From: Sphingobium naphthae
GTDB lineage: Bacteria; Pseudomonadota; Alphaproteobacteria; Sphingomonadales; Sphingomonadaceae
DNA length: 64,000 nt
Direction: 5' to 3'
Assembly (NCBI RefSeq): GCF_020782235.1
Contig: NZ_JAJGNO010000014.1
Coordinates: forward strand, 1-64,000
In this document: positions 1-9,617 of the stretch, piece after piece
Numbering within the stretch: the first letter of the stretch is position 1
Layout: the number at the start of each line of letters is the position of its first letter
Notes under the pieces: model-generated
Told to the model about the DNA's origin: nothing
The model's input: only the letters and a program-made list of their open reading frames with translations
The model's database searches: none
Made by a program: the position numbers and the translations under genes

Positions 1-91
1 TTTAAAAAAAGTGACATATGGCCTTCGAGCCAGCCATGACGCGGCGTCACCCTGCCCCGCCGTGTCATGCCTTTATGGCGAGTAGCAGAGT

Positions 92-1810
92 TCAGAAGGC
101 GTCGGCAGGCAAGGCCATCAGCGAGGCTTCGCCCGCAGCGATGGATTCGGCGAGCCCGCGCGCCTGCGGCAGCATGCGCCGCGCGTAGAATTCTGCGACC
201 ATTCGCTTGGAGCGATGCAAGGGGCTGTCGCTGGTCGCGACCCGGGCCATGCGCGTCCACATCCAACCGAAGGCGACCAGCGCGAACAAGCGCAGATAGT
301 CGACCGCCGCCGCGCCCGCGGCGTCGGCGTCGGCCCCGCGCAAGTCTGCCGTCACCTGCCGAAGCGATGCCAAGGCCTCTCCCGTCCTCTTCGCCACGAA
401 GAGATCGGCCGCAGATCCGATGTCGGCTTCGATCAAGGCGAACAGCTCCTCGACAACCGCGCCGCCGCTCAAGGGGAGCTTGCGCCCCACCAAGTCCATC
501 GCCTGCACGCCATTGGTGCCTTCGTAGATCTGCGCGATGCGCGCGTCGCGGACGAACTGCTCCATGCCCCATTCGCGGATATAGCCATGGCCGCCGAAGA
601 CCTGCTGCGCCTCGACCGCGCTTTCAAAGCCGAAGTCGGTGAAGGCAGCCTTGATCACGGGCGTCAACAAGGCGACGCGCGCATCGGCCTTGGCGCGCTC
701 GGACGCGTCCATATGGCCATGAGCGCGATCGAGCTGAAGTGCGGTCCATCCCGCCAGGGCCCTCCCCGCCTCGACGAAGGCGCGCGTCTTGAGCAGCATG
801 CGCCGGACGTCGGCATGGTCGATGATCGGCACGGGTCCCCGCGCGCCATCGCTGCTGCGGCCCTGAAGCCTGTCCTTGGCATAGGCGGCTGCCTGCTGAT
901 AGGCCGCGCCAGCGATGCCGAGGCCCTGGATGCCCACCATCAGGCGTTCGGCATTCATCATCGTGAACATGGCCGCTAGGCCGCGGTGGGGTTCCCCGAC
1001 CAGCCAGCCCGTCGCACCGTCATAATTCATCACGCAGGTCGGCTGCGCGTGAATGCCCATCTTCTTTTCGAGCGCGCCCACCGACATGGCGTTGCGTGCG
1101 CCGTCCGGCAGGAATTTCGGGACGAGAAAGAGGCTGATGCCTTTCACCCCAAGCGGCGCATCGGGCAATCGCGCCAGCACGAGATGAATGATGTTGGACG
1201 CCATGTCGTGGTCGCCCGAGGAGATGAAGATTTTCTGGCCTGTGATCGCGAAGCTGCCGTCGTCCCTGTCCGCCGCCTTCGTCTTGAGCAAGGCGAGATC
1301 CGTGCCGGCGCCGCTTTCCGTCAGCGCCATCGCCCCCGTCCACTCGCCGCTGACCAGAGGCGGCAGATAACGGGCCTTGAGGTCGTCGCTGGCGTGCGCC
1401 GCGATCGCCTCGGTAGCGCCGCGCGTCAGACCGGGAAACAGGCCGAAGGACAGGTTCGATGCGGACAACATCTCATCGAGCCAAAGTTGCAGGATGAAAG
1501 GCAACCCCTGCCCGCCATGCGCGGGGTCCGCCGCCAGGGCGGGCCAGCCTGCTTCTGAAAAGGCGCGATAGGCCTCGGCGAAGCCCGGCGGGACGATCAC
1601 GTCGCCGTTGACGAGCGCGCTGCCATGTTCGTCGCCTTCCCGATTGAGCGGATGCAAACGCTCGGCGCAAAATTTGCCGCCTTCTTCCAGCACGGCCGCG
1701 GCGAGAGACGCGTCCACATCCTTGCCCAGATCCGACATGGCGCGGTCGAATTCGAGCACCTCCTCCAGCAGGAAGCGATAATCGTCGATCGGGGGCGTGT
1801 AGTCTTGCAT
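92..1810 (-). CDS. acyl-CoA dehydrogenase, long form with C-terminal extension
   Basis: Flavin-dependent oxidation of an acyl-CoA to the enoyl-CoA, as in fatty-acid or side-chain beta-oxidation. The protein has 572 residues: N-terminal helical domain, middle beta domain with the family motif ALTESGAGTDL followed by ITGQKIFISSGDHD, then the helical domain with QVFGGHGYIREWGMEQ and the IYEGTNGVQA signature near the end of the core. The last ~120 residues are the extra C-terminal domain of the roughly 570-600-residue subfamily. I start at the ATG at 1810 (MQDYTPP), which has AGAGAGG nine bases upstream; an earlier ATG 27 bases upstream lacks a comparable site. A TetR regulator lies 51 bases upstream on the same strand and probably controls it. 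Substrate chain length cannot be told from sequence. Confidence 0.93.
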   Translation of the reverse strand: MQDYTPPIDDYRFLLEEVLEFDRAMSDLGKDVDASLAAAVLEEGGKFCAERLHPLNREGDEHGSALVNGDVIVPPGFAEAYRAFSEAGWPALAADPAHGGQGLPFILQLWLDEMLSASNLSFGLFPGLTRGATEAIAAHASDDLKARYLPPLVSGEWTGAMALTESGAGTDLALLKTKAADRDDGSFAITGQKIFISSGDHDMASNIIHLVLARLPDAPLGVKGISLFLVPKFLPDGARNAMSVGALEKKMGIHAQPTCVMNYDGATGWLVGEPHRGLAAMFTMMNAERLMVGIQGLGIAGAAYQQAAAYAKDRLQGRSSDGARGPVPIIDHADVRRMLLKTRAFVEAGRALAGWTALQLDRAHGHMDASERAKADARVALLTPVIKAAFTDFGFESAVEAQQVFGGHGYIREWGMEQFVRDARIAQIYEGTNGVQAMDLVGRKLPLSGGAVVEELFALIEADIGSAADLFVAKRTGEALASLRQVTADLRGADADAAGAAAVDYLRLFALVAFGWMWTRMARVATSDSPLHRSKRMVAEFYARRMLPQARGLAESIAAGEASLMALPADAF

Positions 1811-1861
1811 CGTCAGGAACCTCTCTTTGCGCGCCACCTATACCAAACAACTGTTACAGTC

Positions 1862-2455
1862 TCAAGCCGGGGGCGGATCGTCATCGTCATGCCGGAAGAC
1901 ACGAACGATCTGGGCCGCGATATCGTGCGGCATCATCCTGCCGGGCCGGACCCAGTCGGCGGCCGAATTGAGCTGGCTGAGCAGCAGGTTCCGGTAGATC
2001 GAGCGGTCGATTTCAGCGGGAAGCGGGAGATCTGCGACGAGGCTTCGGAACAACTGCTCGAACCGGTCGCGCCGATCGATCAGGGCGGCGCGGACCTGTT
2101 CGGGCACTTCCCTGAAATCATTCATCATCGGCATGGTGAGCGAATGGGGATCAAGCTGGATGTCCAGCAATGTCGCGCAGGCGGCTTCCAGACGAACCCA
2201 GGGATCATCGTGGCAATCGATGGCCGCCGCGATCTGCTGTTCGGCGGCATCGAGCGCCGCGTGATGCAGCTCGACGAAGAGCGCATCCTTTGACTTGATA
2301 TGATGATAAAGCGACCCGCCCAGCACGCCGGCGGCTTCGCCGATGTCGCGCATGGACGTTCCGCGATAGCCTTTGCGCGCGAAGATCTGCGCCGCAATTT
2401 CCATGATCTGCCGGCGGCGCCCACCCGCCGCTTCGCCTTCGTTCATCCTGCTCAT
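1862..2455 (-). CDS. TetR/AcrR-family transcriptional regulator
   Basis: 197 residues with a typical TetR N-terminal helix-turn-helix (residues ~14-60, motifs AAQIFARKGYRGTSMRDI and LGGSLYHHIKSKD) and a divergent C-terminal ligand domain. The HTH resembles regulators of fatty-acid and acyl-CoA metabolism such as the FadR/KstR2 type (family knowledge). The gene sits immediately upstream of the acyl-CoA dehydrogenase on the same strand, which suggests local autoregulation and control of that gene by an acyl-CoA. An in-frame ATG nine bases downstream is an alternative start. No operator was recognised. Confidence 0.88.
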   Translation of the reverse strand: MSRMNEGEAAGGRRRQIMEIAAQIFARKGYRGTSMRDIGEAAGVLGGSLYHHIKSKDALFVELHHAALDAAEQQIAAAIDCHDDPWVRLEAACATLLDIQLDPHSLTMPMMNDFREVPEQVRAALIDRRDRFEQLFRSLVADLPLPAEIDRSIYRNLLLSQLNSAADWVRPGRMMPHDIAAQIVRVFRHDDDDPPPA

Positions 2456-2496
2456 GCCGTGCGTCTAGCATGGATGACAGGGACAGATCATCCAGT

Positions 2497-3255
2497 TCAG
2501 GCTCTCAGCGTGGCGCCGCCATCGACATAGAGGTCGGTCATGGTGATGTGGCCGGCCCGGTCCGATAGAAGGAACAGGACAGCCTGGGCGATGTCATTGG
2601 GCGTTGCCAGCTTGCCGAGCGGGATGCCGCTCTTGAACGTCTCCAGATTGCCGGCGATGACGCGAGCGGCGCCCTGATCATCGGCCCACATGCTTGTCTG
2701 CATCGGTGTCAACGTCGATCCTGGCGCAACGATGTTGCACCGGATGCCATGGGGCGCGAGTTCAAGCCCGAGGCAGCGCGTGAACATGGTCGCCGCCGCC
2801 TTCGACGCGGCGTAGGCCGACATGGCGTGACGCGGTATGCCGGCCGCGTTGGAGCCGACGGTGACGATGCTGCCCCGGCCACGCGGCGCCATCACCCGCC
2901 CGAGCGCCCGGCCGACATGGAAGACGCCATGCGTATTGACGTCGAAAGTGCGCCGCCAGTCCGCATCGCTCATGTCCAATATGGTGGAGCCGGAGAGGAT
3001 GCCTGCGACATTGACGCCAAGGTCGACCGGCCCCCAGTCGCGCTCGACGGCGTCGACGAGCATGTCGACCGCAGCACTATCGGCAACGTCGAGCGGCGCT
3101 GTCCAGACGTCCTTCATGGGAGTGGGCGCGGCAATATCCGTCGCTACGACGCGCACGCCCTCTTCCAGCATCGATTCGACCAGCGCAGCGCCGATGCCGC
3201 CCGCAGCGCCCGTGACGAAGGCGATGCGCTCCTCAAGCCCGAGCCAGCGACTCAT
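2497..3255 (-). CDS. entA: 2,3-dihydro-2,3-dihydroxybenzoate dehydrogenase
   Basis: Short-chain dehydrogenase (252 residues) that makes 2,3-dihydroxybenzoate (DHB) for a catecholate siderophore, using NAD. The Rossmann motif VTGAAGGIGAAL is near residue 14 and the catalytic tetrad residues are seen as N-V-A-G, S in TVGSNAAG and YAASK near residue 147. It is the last gene of the ent operon. Its ATG at 3255 overlaps the entF stop codon (ATGA), which fixes the start and implies translational coupling. The assignment rests on the family plus its position behind entC/E/B/F; an isolated SDR of this type would be ambiguous. Confidence 0.93.
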   Translation of the reverse strand: MSRWLGLEERIAFVTGAAGGIGAALVESMLEEGVRVVATDIAAPTPMKDVWTAPLDVADSAAVDMLVDAVERDWGPVDLGVNVAGILSGSTILDMSDADWRRTFDVNTHGVFHVGRALGRVMAPRGRGSIVTVGSNAAGIPRHAMSAYAASKAAATMFTRCLGLELAPHGIRCNIVAPGSTLTPMQTSMWADDQGAARVIAGNLETFKSGIPLGKLATPNDIAQAVLFLLSDRAGHITMTDLYVDGGATLRA

Positions 3256-6200
3256 GCGGGCACCGCCTCGCACGCGGCCATGCGCTGCGACAAGATAGGC
3301 GCGATCAGCGCCGATGCCGCGGCACCCGTCATCTCGGAATGGAGGAAGGGGACGGCGACGCCGTCTACCAAAGCGGCATGGGCGCGCCACAGGTCTGCGG
3401 TCAAATCAGGACGATCCTTGTGATCATTGGCGGCGCGGATATGGGTGAGCGTACCATCGAAGGCGCGGTGATGATGGCCGCGCACCAGACGATTGGTATC
3501 GAGCACGGTGCGCACCACCCCATCCAGAGTGCGCGCGGGCAGGCTGCCCAGGGGACTGTCGCCCGCGCGGAGGAACGCCGTGACTGCTGCGCGGGTGGCG
3601 AGATGCGGATAAGCGTCGGGATCATGTCCGGCAATGGCGAGCAGCGCGCGCAAGGCCTGCGCCTGGGTCGGCTCGGGCGCATCGCGCCAGCATTCTGCGG
3701 GATAGGCGTCCAGCAGGGCGAGCAGCCCGACCTCTCGGCCCATGGCGCGCAATTCCGCCGCAACCGCCTGCGCCAATATCCCTCCGACCGACCAGCCGGC
3801 CAGATGGCAGGGGCCGTGCGGCCGCGCTTGCGATATGCGGCGCGCATATGCCGCGGCCAAGGCATCGATGCTGGCAGGCGGCGGAGCATCCGGGTCCAGC
3901 GCAGGCGATTGCAGGCCGAAGACGGTGCGCGCAGGGCTGAGCGCCATGGCCAGCGTGCGATAGCCCCAGCACAGGCCGCCTGCCGGATGGATCAGGAACA
4001 GTGGGGGCATCACCTCTTCCGATGCCCGGCGCAGGGTGATGAGCGGGCCGGTGCCGGCGTCCCCACCATCTTCCATGGCGTCCACATGAGCGGCCAACCC
4101 GGCCACGTCGGGCCATTCGAACAGGGCAGCGAGCCCTGGATCGCGTCCGATTCGCTCGCTCAAGCGCAATGTCAGGTGCACGGCGGACAGGGAATCGCCG
4201 CCCAGCGCGAAGAAGTCTGCGCGCCGGCTCGGCGGCACATCCAGCTTCAGGATTTCGGCGTATAAATCCGCGATCAGCTGTTCGGTGGGCGTCGCCGGTC
4301 CCTCCCCGTCTCGTTCCCCAAGGACTGGCCGTGGCAATGCCTTGCGATCCAGCTTGCCATTGGCGGTGACCGGCAGCGCCTCCAATTCCACGAGCGCTGC
4401 AGGCACCATATAGTCGGGCAGGCGCGCGGTCAGAAAATGGCGCAGCTTGTCGGCGCCATAATCGGGGCTCGGCGTCACATAGGCAATCAGCCGCCCTTCC
4501 CTTGCGATCACTGCCTGCGCACGCGTCAGGCCGGAGGCAACGATCGCCGCTTCGATCTCCCCCAGTTCGATGCGCAAGCCGCGGATCTTCACCTGATCGT
4601 CGGCGCGGCCCAGGAAGAGAATGGCGCCGTCCGATCGCCGCTTCGCCAGGTCGCCGGTGTCGTAGAGCCGCTCGCCAGGAGCGAAGGGATCGGGAACGAA
4701 GCGCTGCGCGGTCAGATCCTCGCGCCCCAGATAGCCGCGCGCCAACTGCACGCCGCCCAGGAACAGCCGGCCGACGACGCCAGGCGGCGCCGGGCGGAGA
4801 CGATCGTCCAGCACCAGCAGGCGCGTATTCCAAACCGGATGGCCGATCGGCACCGGCCGTGAAGCGTCGCCGGCATCGGCCGGCCAGTAGCTCACATCCA
4901 CGGCCGCTTCGGTGGGGCCGTAAAGATTGTGCAGCTGCGCCCTTATGCGCCGATGAAAATGATCGCGCAGGTCCGGCGACAATTCCTCACCGCTGCAGAA
5001 CACCCGCGTCACCTGCATGCCGGCCGAATCTGGGGCATCCAAAAAGAGGGCGAGCATGGATGGGACGAAATGCAGCGCCGTTACGCCATAATCGCGGATC
5101 AACCCCGCAATCGCGCGCGGATCGCGATGTGCGCCGGGAGGCGCGACAACAAGGCGCGCGCCGCTGATCAGCGGCAGGAAGAATTCCCACACGGATACGT
5201 CGAAGGTCGCCGGTGTCTTCTGAAGGATGACGTCATCGGAATCGATGCCGTACTGGCTTTGCATCCATAGCAGGCGGTTCACGATCGCACGATGGGTGAT
5301 GACGACGCCCTTGGGATTGCCCGTCGATCCCGACGTGAAGATCACATAGGCCGGGTCTGTAGCCGAAGGCGGCGAGAGAGACTCGCCCCTTTCCTGCGAC
5401 CAGTGCGAGGGGCTGAACAATCGGTCGCCATATAGTTCCGCAGGATCATCCTGCGCCAATATCAGCATGAGAGCCGCCTGCGCGAGGATGGTCGCTATGC
5501 GAGCGGGCGGGTGATCGAGGTCGATCGGCAGATAGGCGCCGCCAGCGCGCAGGATGGCGACCAGCGCCACCACCAGTTCCAATGATCGCGGCAGGGCTAC
5601 GGCGACGATCGCCTCGGCTCCGACGCCGCGCTCGCGCAATTCCTGCGCCAGCGCCCGACTGCGGCGATCCAGTTCGGCGTAGTCCCATGTTTCCGACCCG
5701 AACGACACCGCCGGCCGATCAGGAAAGGCGCGCATCGCGTGTTCGATTAAGGCGGCAAGGCTGGTGTCAGGCACAGGGTGAGCCGTGGCATTATAGGCCT
5801 CAAGCTCCCGCCTGGCTTCCTGTGGCGTAGCGGTCTGCACCGCGGACAGCGTGTCGGCCCGGACGGCGTTCGCCAGGAAAATGGCCAGCCGCTCGCCATG
5901 GGCAGCCACTTCCTCCTGCGTGTAGAGGTTGGGGTTCGCGTCGATTTCCAGAGTCAGACCCTGGACCGCATCGCCGCGAAAGGTGAAGTTTATATCCTCC
6001 ACCGGACCAGTGCCGGTCACATGCAGCGTCGCGTCGAGCCCGTGAAAGCGTGGCGGACGGTCATAGGGCTGAACATTGACGAGCGGTCCATATAGTCGCT
6101 TCGCGCCGCCGATGAGCCCCAGGTCGCGACGCAGCTGTTCGCTGCGATAGCGGCCATGTTTTCGCGCCTGCGTCAGCGTGTCGGACAGCGCAGCGATATA

Positions 6201-7118
6201 GTCGGCGATCGAGCCATCTTCATCCGGCGCGACGCGGATCGGCAGGACGTTCATGACCATCGCCGGAACCCGCGCCGACACGCTGCCGAAGCGGCCCATA
6301 TGCGGCACGCCAATCAGCAGCTCGCTCGTACCCGTGAAGCGACGGCAATAGGCGCCGACCAGCGCAGTCAGGGCATCGGGCCAGTTGATGCCGGCTTCTT
6401 TGGCCAATGCGAGCAGGGCTGCGCGCGTCTCCGTCTCCATCGCACGTTCGTGGCGATGGAAGCTTCGAGCGGATAGGGCGCGGCCCGGCGCCATGCCCAC
6501 GACATCGTCGATGCCGGCCAGATAATGATGCCACCATGCAGCGTCCTGGGTGCGGGCGGCTGACGCCACATAGGCCGCATCCTCGGCCCAGAGCTGCTCG
6601 ATCGACGAGAAGGGCCGCCCGGCCGCTCGCGCGCCACATGCCGCGCCATAGAGTTCGGCAACGCGGTTGGTGAGCAACACCATGCCATAGCCATCATTGA
6701 CGAGGTGATGCACACGCTGCGCCCAGATATGATGGTCGTCGGCAAGGCGGTAGAGCGCCTGCCCCGCCAGCGGATCCGCCAGGGGATCGACCGCGCGCGC
6801 GATGTCCTTTTGGATCGCATCCAGCGCAGTTGCCTGCGGATCGCGCTCCGCGCACAGGTCGATGATGGCGAGGCTGGGGCGGCGGCTTTGGTCCACCTGC
6901 TGTGATGCGCCTCCAGGCCCCTCCGTGAAGCGCAGCGCAAGCGCCTGCGCCTCTTCGCCGACCTGATCCACCGCAGCCTGAAAGGCGTTCAGATCCAGCG
7001 GTCCCTTGAGGTCGATATATTGGCCCGTATTGAAGATCGGATTGGCAGGATCCAACCGCTGTGCGTACCAGAGGCCCGATTGTGCCTCGGTCAGCGGCGC
7101 CGTCTCCCCGCCGGTCAC
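3252..7118 (-). CDS. entF: enterobactin synthetase component F-like NRPS (C-A-T-TE)
   Basis: A 1288-residue single-module nonribosomal peptide synthetase, the same size as E. coli EntF. Condensation domain at ~1-430 with HHLVNDG (~138), adenylation at ~450-960 with FTSGSTGNPKG and YDTGDL, thiolation domain with GGDSL (serine ~976), thioesterase with GWSVGG (serine ~1109). The adenylation pocket shows FDVSVWEF, HFVPSML, VFCSGE and YGPTEAAVDVS, the same as the EntF serine pocket, so L-serine is the expected substrate and a cyclic tri(DHB-serine) the expected product. The GTG start at 7118 overlaps the stop of the carrier-protein gene (GTGA); longer in-frame starts would run far into that gene. 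No MbtH-like gene, which EntF enzymes usually need, is seen nearby. Confidence 0.95.
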   Translation of the reverse strand: MTGGETAPLTEAQSGLWYAQRLDPANPIFNTGQYIDLKGPLDLNAFQAAVDQVGEEAQALALRFTEGPGGASQQVDQSRRPSLAIIDLCAERDPQATALDAIQKDIARAVDPLADPLAGQALYRLADDHHIWAQRVHHLVNDGYGMVLLTNRVAELYGAACGARAAGRPFSSIEQLWAEDAAYVASAARTQDAAWWHHYLAGIDDVVGMAPGRALSARSFHRHERAMETETRAALLALAKEAGINWPDALTALVGAYCRRFTGTSELLIGVPHMGRFGSVSARVPAMVMNVLPIRVAPDEDGSIADYIAALSDTLTQARKHGRYRSEQLRRDLGLIGGAKRLYGPLVNVQPYDRPPRFHGLDATLHVTGTGPVEDINFTFRGDAVQGLTLEIDANPNLYTQEEVAAHGERLAIFLANAVRADTLSAVQTATPQEARRELEAYNATAHPVPDTSLAALIEHAMRAFPDRPAVSFGSETWDYAELDRRSRALAQELRERGVGAEAIVAVALPRSLELVVALVAILRAGGAYLPIDLDHPPARIATILAQAALMLILAQDDPAELYGDRLFSPSHWSQERGESLSPPSATDPAYVIFTSGSTGNPKGVVITHRAIVNRLLWMQSQYGIDSDDVILQKTPATFDVSVWEFFLPLISGARLVVAPPGAHRDPRAIAGLIRDYGVTALHFVPSMLALFLDAPDSAGMQVTRVFCSGEELSPDLRDHFHRRIRAQLHNLYGPTEAAVDVSYWPADAGDASRPVPIGHPVWNTRLLVLDDRLRPAPPGVVGRLFLGGVQLARGYLGREDLTAQRFVPDPFAPGERLYDTGDLAKRRSDGAILFLGRADDQVKIRGLRIELGEIEAAIVASGLTRAQAVIAREGRLIAYVTPSPDYGADKLRHFLTARLPDYMVPAALVELEALPVTANGKLDRKALPRPVLGERDGEGPATPTEQLIADLYAEILKLDVPPSRRADFFALGGDSLSAVHLTLRLSERIGRDPGLAALFEWPDVAGLAAHVDAMEDGGDAGTGPLITLRRASEEVMPPLFLIHPAGGLCWGYRTLAMALSPARTVFGLQSPALDPDAPPPASIDALAAAYARRISQARPHGPCHLAGWSVGGILAQAVAAELRAMGREVGLLALLDAYPAECWRDAPEPTQAQALRALLAIAGHDPDAYPHLATRAAVTAFLRAGDSPLGSLPARTLDGVVRTVLDTNRLVRGHHHRAFDGTLTHIRAANDHKDRPDLTADLWRAHAALVDGVAVPFLHSEMTGAAASALIAPILSQRMAACEAVPA

Positions 7119-7345
7119 GGTTGCCGCGCCTCCAGCATCGTCCACAACTCCCGCAGGGTCGGCGCTTCCGCAAGATCGGTGAAATCCAGCGGCACGCCCG
7201 CCTCCTCCCACCGCATGGCAAGGTTCATCGCGCGCATCGAATCCAGCCCTATGTCGATGAGATTATCATCCTCGCCGATCGCTACCGGCTCCTCCAGCAT
7301 CTCCTCGATCTGAGCGCGCAGCTGGTTCATGGTCAGGCGAGTCAT
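7115..7345 (-). CDS. stand-alone aryl carrier protein (EntB C-terminal domain equivalent)
   Basis: A 76-residue acyl-carrier-type protein. The phosphopantetheine serine lies in DIGLDSMRAM (about residue 36), and the C-terminal half (LAEAPTLRELW) matches the EntB ArCP (known: LAKNPTIDAWW). It should receive DHB from EntE and pass it to the EntF condensation domain. In E. coli this domain is fused behind the isochorismatase as EntB; here the isochorismatase stops and this gene restarts with an ATGA overlap at 7342-7345. The real stop codon and new ATG make it a genuine split rather than a sequencing frameshift. A phosphopantetheinyl transferase must come from elsewhere in the genome. Confidence 0.9.
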   Translation of the reverse strand: MTRLTMNQLRAQIEEMLEEPVAIGEDDNLIDIGLDSMRAMNLAMRWEEAGVPLDFTDLAEAPTLRELWTMLEARQP

Positions 7346-7989
7346 GCGATACGGTCCATCAGGTTGCGGGTGGACAGGACATGGGCGCAGCAGTCGGCTG
7401 CCTGTGCAAGCGCCATGTCATGCCAGGCGCGCGAGAAATCGCCGAGAGCGTCGGCAGCGAAGAAGGGCTGGATGTCCCGCTGAAAGGCTTCGGCCGCGGT
7501 GAACAGGCAGCCGATATGGGCATAGACGCCGCAGATGATGAGCTGGTCACGCCCGCGCGCACGCATCAGCGTGTCGAGATTGCTGCGCTGAAAGGCGCTG
7601 TAGCGATGCTTGACCAGCACCATGTCCGCGCCTTCCGGCTCGAGCGGCGGGATGATCGGCTGATGATCGGCGATATGACGCATGCCCGGCCCCCAGAGAT
7701 CAGCCTGCAATCCCCGGTCGCGCCGGTCCTGGTCGCCATGCTGGGCGGTATAGAAGACCGGGAGCCCCGCCGCGCGAGCCGCAGCCGCCAGCGCCGCGAT
7801 GTTGGCCACCAGGCCGGGCACGGGATCGGCGTCGGGCGTGAAGGCGTCGACGAAATAACGCTGCATGTCGTGGATCAGCAGCGCGGCGCGACCCGGCTCT
7901 AGGGTCCAGTCGGCCCGCGAGGCCGGCCACTCGCCCTCCACAGGAAGCGCATAGGGCTGGATCGAGGGCAGCCGCCGGTTGATGGTCAT
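7342..7989 (-). CDS. entB: isochorismatase (EntB N-terminal domain equivalent)
   Basis: 215-residue cysteine-hydrolase-fold enzyme that cleaves isochorismate to 2,3-dihydro-DHB and pyruvate. Visible family features are the Asp in [14 protein letters not shown], the Lys in LVKHRYSAF and GVYAHIGC, where the nucleophilic Cys of other members is not used, as in EntB. The protein ends where the aryl carrier domain would begin in E. coli EntB; the carrier is the next gene. The ATG at 7989 overlaps the entE stop codon (ATGA). Placement between entE and entF supports the siderophore role over nicotinamidase-type relatives. Confidence 0.93.
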   Translation of the reverse strand: MTINRRLPSIQPYALPVEGEWPASRADWTLEPGRAALLIHDMQRYFVDAFTPDADPVPGLVANIAALAAAARAAGLPVFYTAQHGDQDRRDRGLQADLWGPGMRHIADHQPIIPPLEPEGADMVLVKHRYSAFQRSNLDTLMRARGRDQLIICGVYAHIGCLFTAAEAFQRDIQPFFAADALGDFSRAWHDMALAQAADCCAHVLSTRNLMDRIA

Positions 7990-9617
7990 GCATCATTCTC
8001 CTGCGCCAGCAATGTGGCGCGCAGGCTGGCGCGCAATTCCTTGCGGCTGATCTTGCCGACGGCGGTCGTGGCGAATTCGGGCACGAAGATGATCTGGTCG
8101 GGTATCTTGAACGCGGCGATGGCCCGGCCGCGCATCCATGCCTTGATGTCGGCAGGCCTGGGCGCGTCGCCCTGCGCGATCAGGAAGGCGCAGCTGCGCT
8201 CGCCCAGAAAGGCGTCGGGTATCGAAACCACCGCCGCATCGAAAATGTCCGGATGAGCGAGCAGATGATCCTCGATCTCCTCGGCCGAAATCTTTTCGCC
8301 CGCACGGTTGATATGATCGGTAGCGCGTCCCTGCACGACCAAATAGCCGCCGGGCAGACGCTTCACCACGTCGCCGGTTCGATAATAGCCGTCGGCGGTG
8401 AAGGCGCGGGCATTGGCCGCCGGATCGTCATGATAGCCGCGGATCGTGTACGGCCCGCGGGTCAACAGATTGCCGGTCTCGCCATCCGCGACAGGATCGC
8501 CGGCATCGTCCAGGATCAGCACCTCATCATCGGGCGAGATGGCGCGACCCTGGGTTTCGGTGATAATTTCCTCGGGATCGTCCAGCCGCGTATAGTTGAC
8601 CAGCCCTTCGGCCATGCCGAACACCTGCTGCAACGTGCAGCCCAGCACCGGGCGAACGCGCCGCGCTGCTTCCGGCATGAACTTGGCGCCGCCCACCTGC
8701 AGGACCTGCAGGCTGGACAGGTCATGCGATGTGCGCGGCGCCGCCTGCAGCCACAGGAGCGCCAGCGGAGGCACAAGCCCAGTGATGGTCACGCCTTCTC
8801 GCGCGATGAGGGGAAAGGCGATGTCGGGCGTGGGCTGCGGCGCCATCACCACGCGCGCGCCTGCATATAGCGCGCCGAATATGCCCGGTGAACTCATCGG
8901 AAAATTATGCGCCACGGGGAGCGCGGCGAGATAGACGCTGTCGCCATCGACGCCGCAGATCGGGTTGCTGGCGCGAATGCTGTAGAGATAGTCCCTGTGC
9001 GTGCGCGGGATCAGCTTGGACAGACCCGTGCTGCCGCCCGAAATCTGCACCAGCGCAACGTCCGACGAGTCTGCCTGGCCGCTCGGCAAGCGATCCGGAT
9101 CAGCCGTGAAGGCTTCGAAAGCGACATGATCGCCCGGATCGCCAACGACGATGACATGGCGGAGCGCCGGCACGTCCGCCTTCACGGCATCGGCCAACAG
9201 GCGATAGTCGAAGCCGTCATGCCCATCGGCGATGACATAGGCGGCCGCGCCCGACTTGCGCGCGAAATGGGTGATTTCCGTCAGGCGATGCGCTGGCAGG
9301 GTGAAGACGGGTATCAGGCCCGCACGGAACAAACCGAACGTCACCGAGAGGAAAGCCGGAATGTTGGGGAGTTGCACGATCACGCGATCGCCGGGCTGAA
9401 GCCCCAAGGCGAGGAAGCCCGCGGCTGCGATGTCCGCCCGCTCCGACAATTCGGCATAAGTCCAGCGTATATCGCCGCCGACGACGGCGATCCTGTCTCC
9501 ATGCCTTGCCGCGCGTTCGGACAGGAGGAAGCGGAAGGTTTCGTCGGTCCAATAGCCCTTCGCCTGATAGCGCTCGGCAAAGGAGGTCGGCCAGCATTGG
9601 GTCAACGGCGCGTTCAA
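7986..9617 (-). CDS. entE: 2,3-dihydroxybenzoate-AMP ligase
   Basis: 543-residue stand-alone adenylation enzyme that activates DHB and loads it on the aryl carrier protein. Motifs: [16 protein letters not shown] (P-loop, ~200), YYRTGDVV (~420) and [15 protein letters not shown], ending with the catalytic-lysine loop [12 protein letters not shown] start at the TTG at 9617 ([12 protein letters not shown]): it overlaps the entC stop codon as TTGA, continuing the overlap pattern of the operon, and gives the usual length of the family. The open frame extends ~60 codons further upstream, but that part lies within entC and looks like shadow sequence. Confidence 0.94.
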   Translation of the reverse strand: MNAPLTQCWPTSFAERYQAKGYWTDETFRFLLSERAARHGDRIAVVGGDIRWTYAELSERADIAAAGFLALGLQPGDRVIVQLPNIPAFLSVTFGLFRAGLIPVFTLPAHRLTEITHFARKSGAAAYVIADGHDGFDYRLLADAVKADVPALRHVIVVGDPGDHVAFEAFTADPDRLPSGQADSSDVALVQISGGSTGLSKLIPRTHRDYLYSIRASNPICGVDGDSVYLAALPVAHNFPMSSPGIFGALYAGARVVMAPQPTPDIAFPLIAREGVTITGLVPPLALLWLQAAPRTSHDLSSLQVLQVGGAKFMPEAARRVRPVLGCTLQQVFGMAEGLVNYTRLDDPEEIITETQGRAISPDDEVLILDDAGDPVADGETGNLLTRGPYTIRGYHDDPAANARAFTADGYYRTGDVVKRLPGGYLVVQGRATDHINRAGEKISAEEIEDHLLAHPDIFDAAVVSIPDAFLGERSCAFLIAQGDAPRPADIKAWMRGRAIAAFKIPDQIIFVPEFATTAVGKISRKELRASLRATLLAQENDA

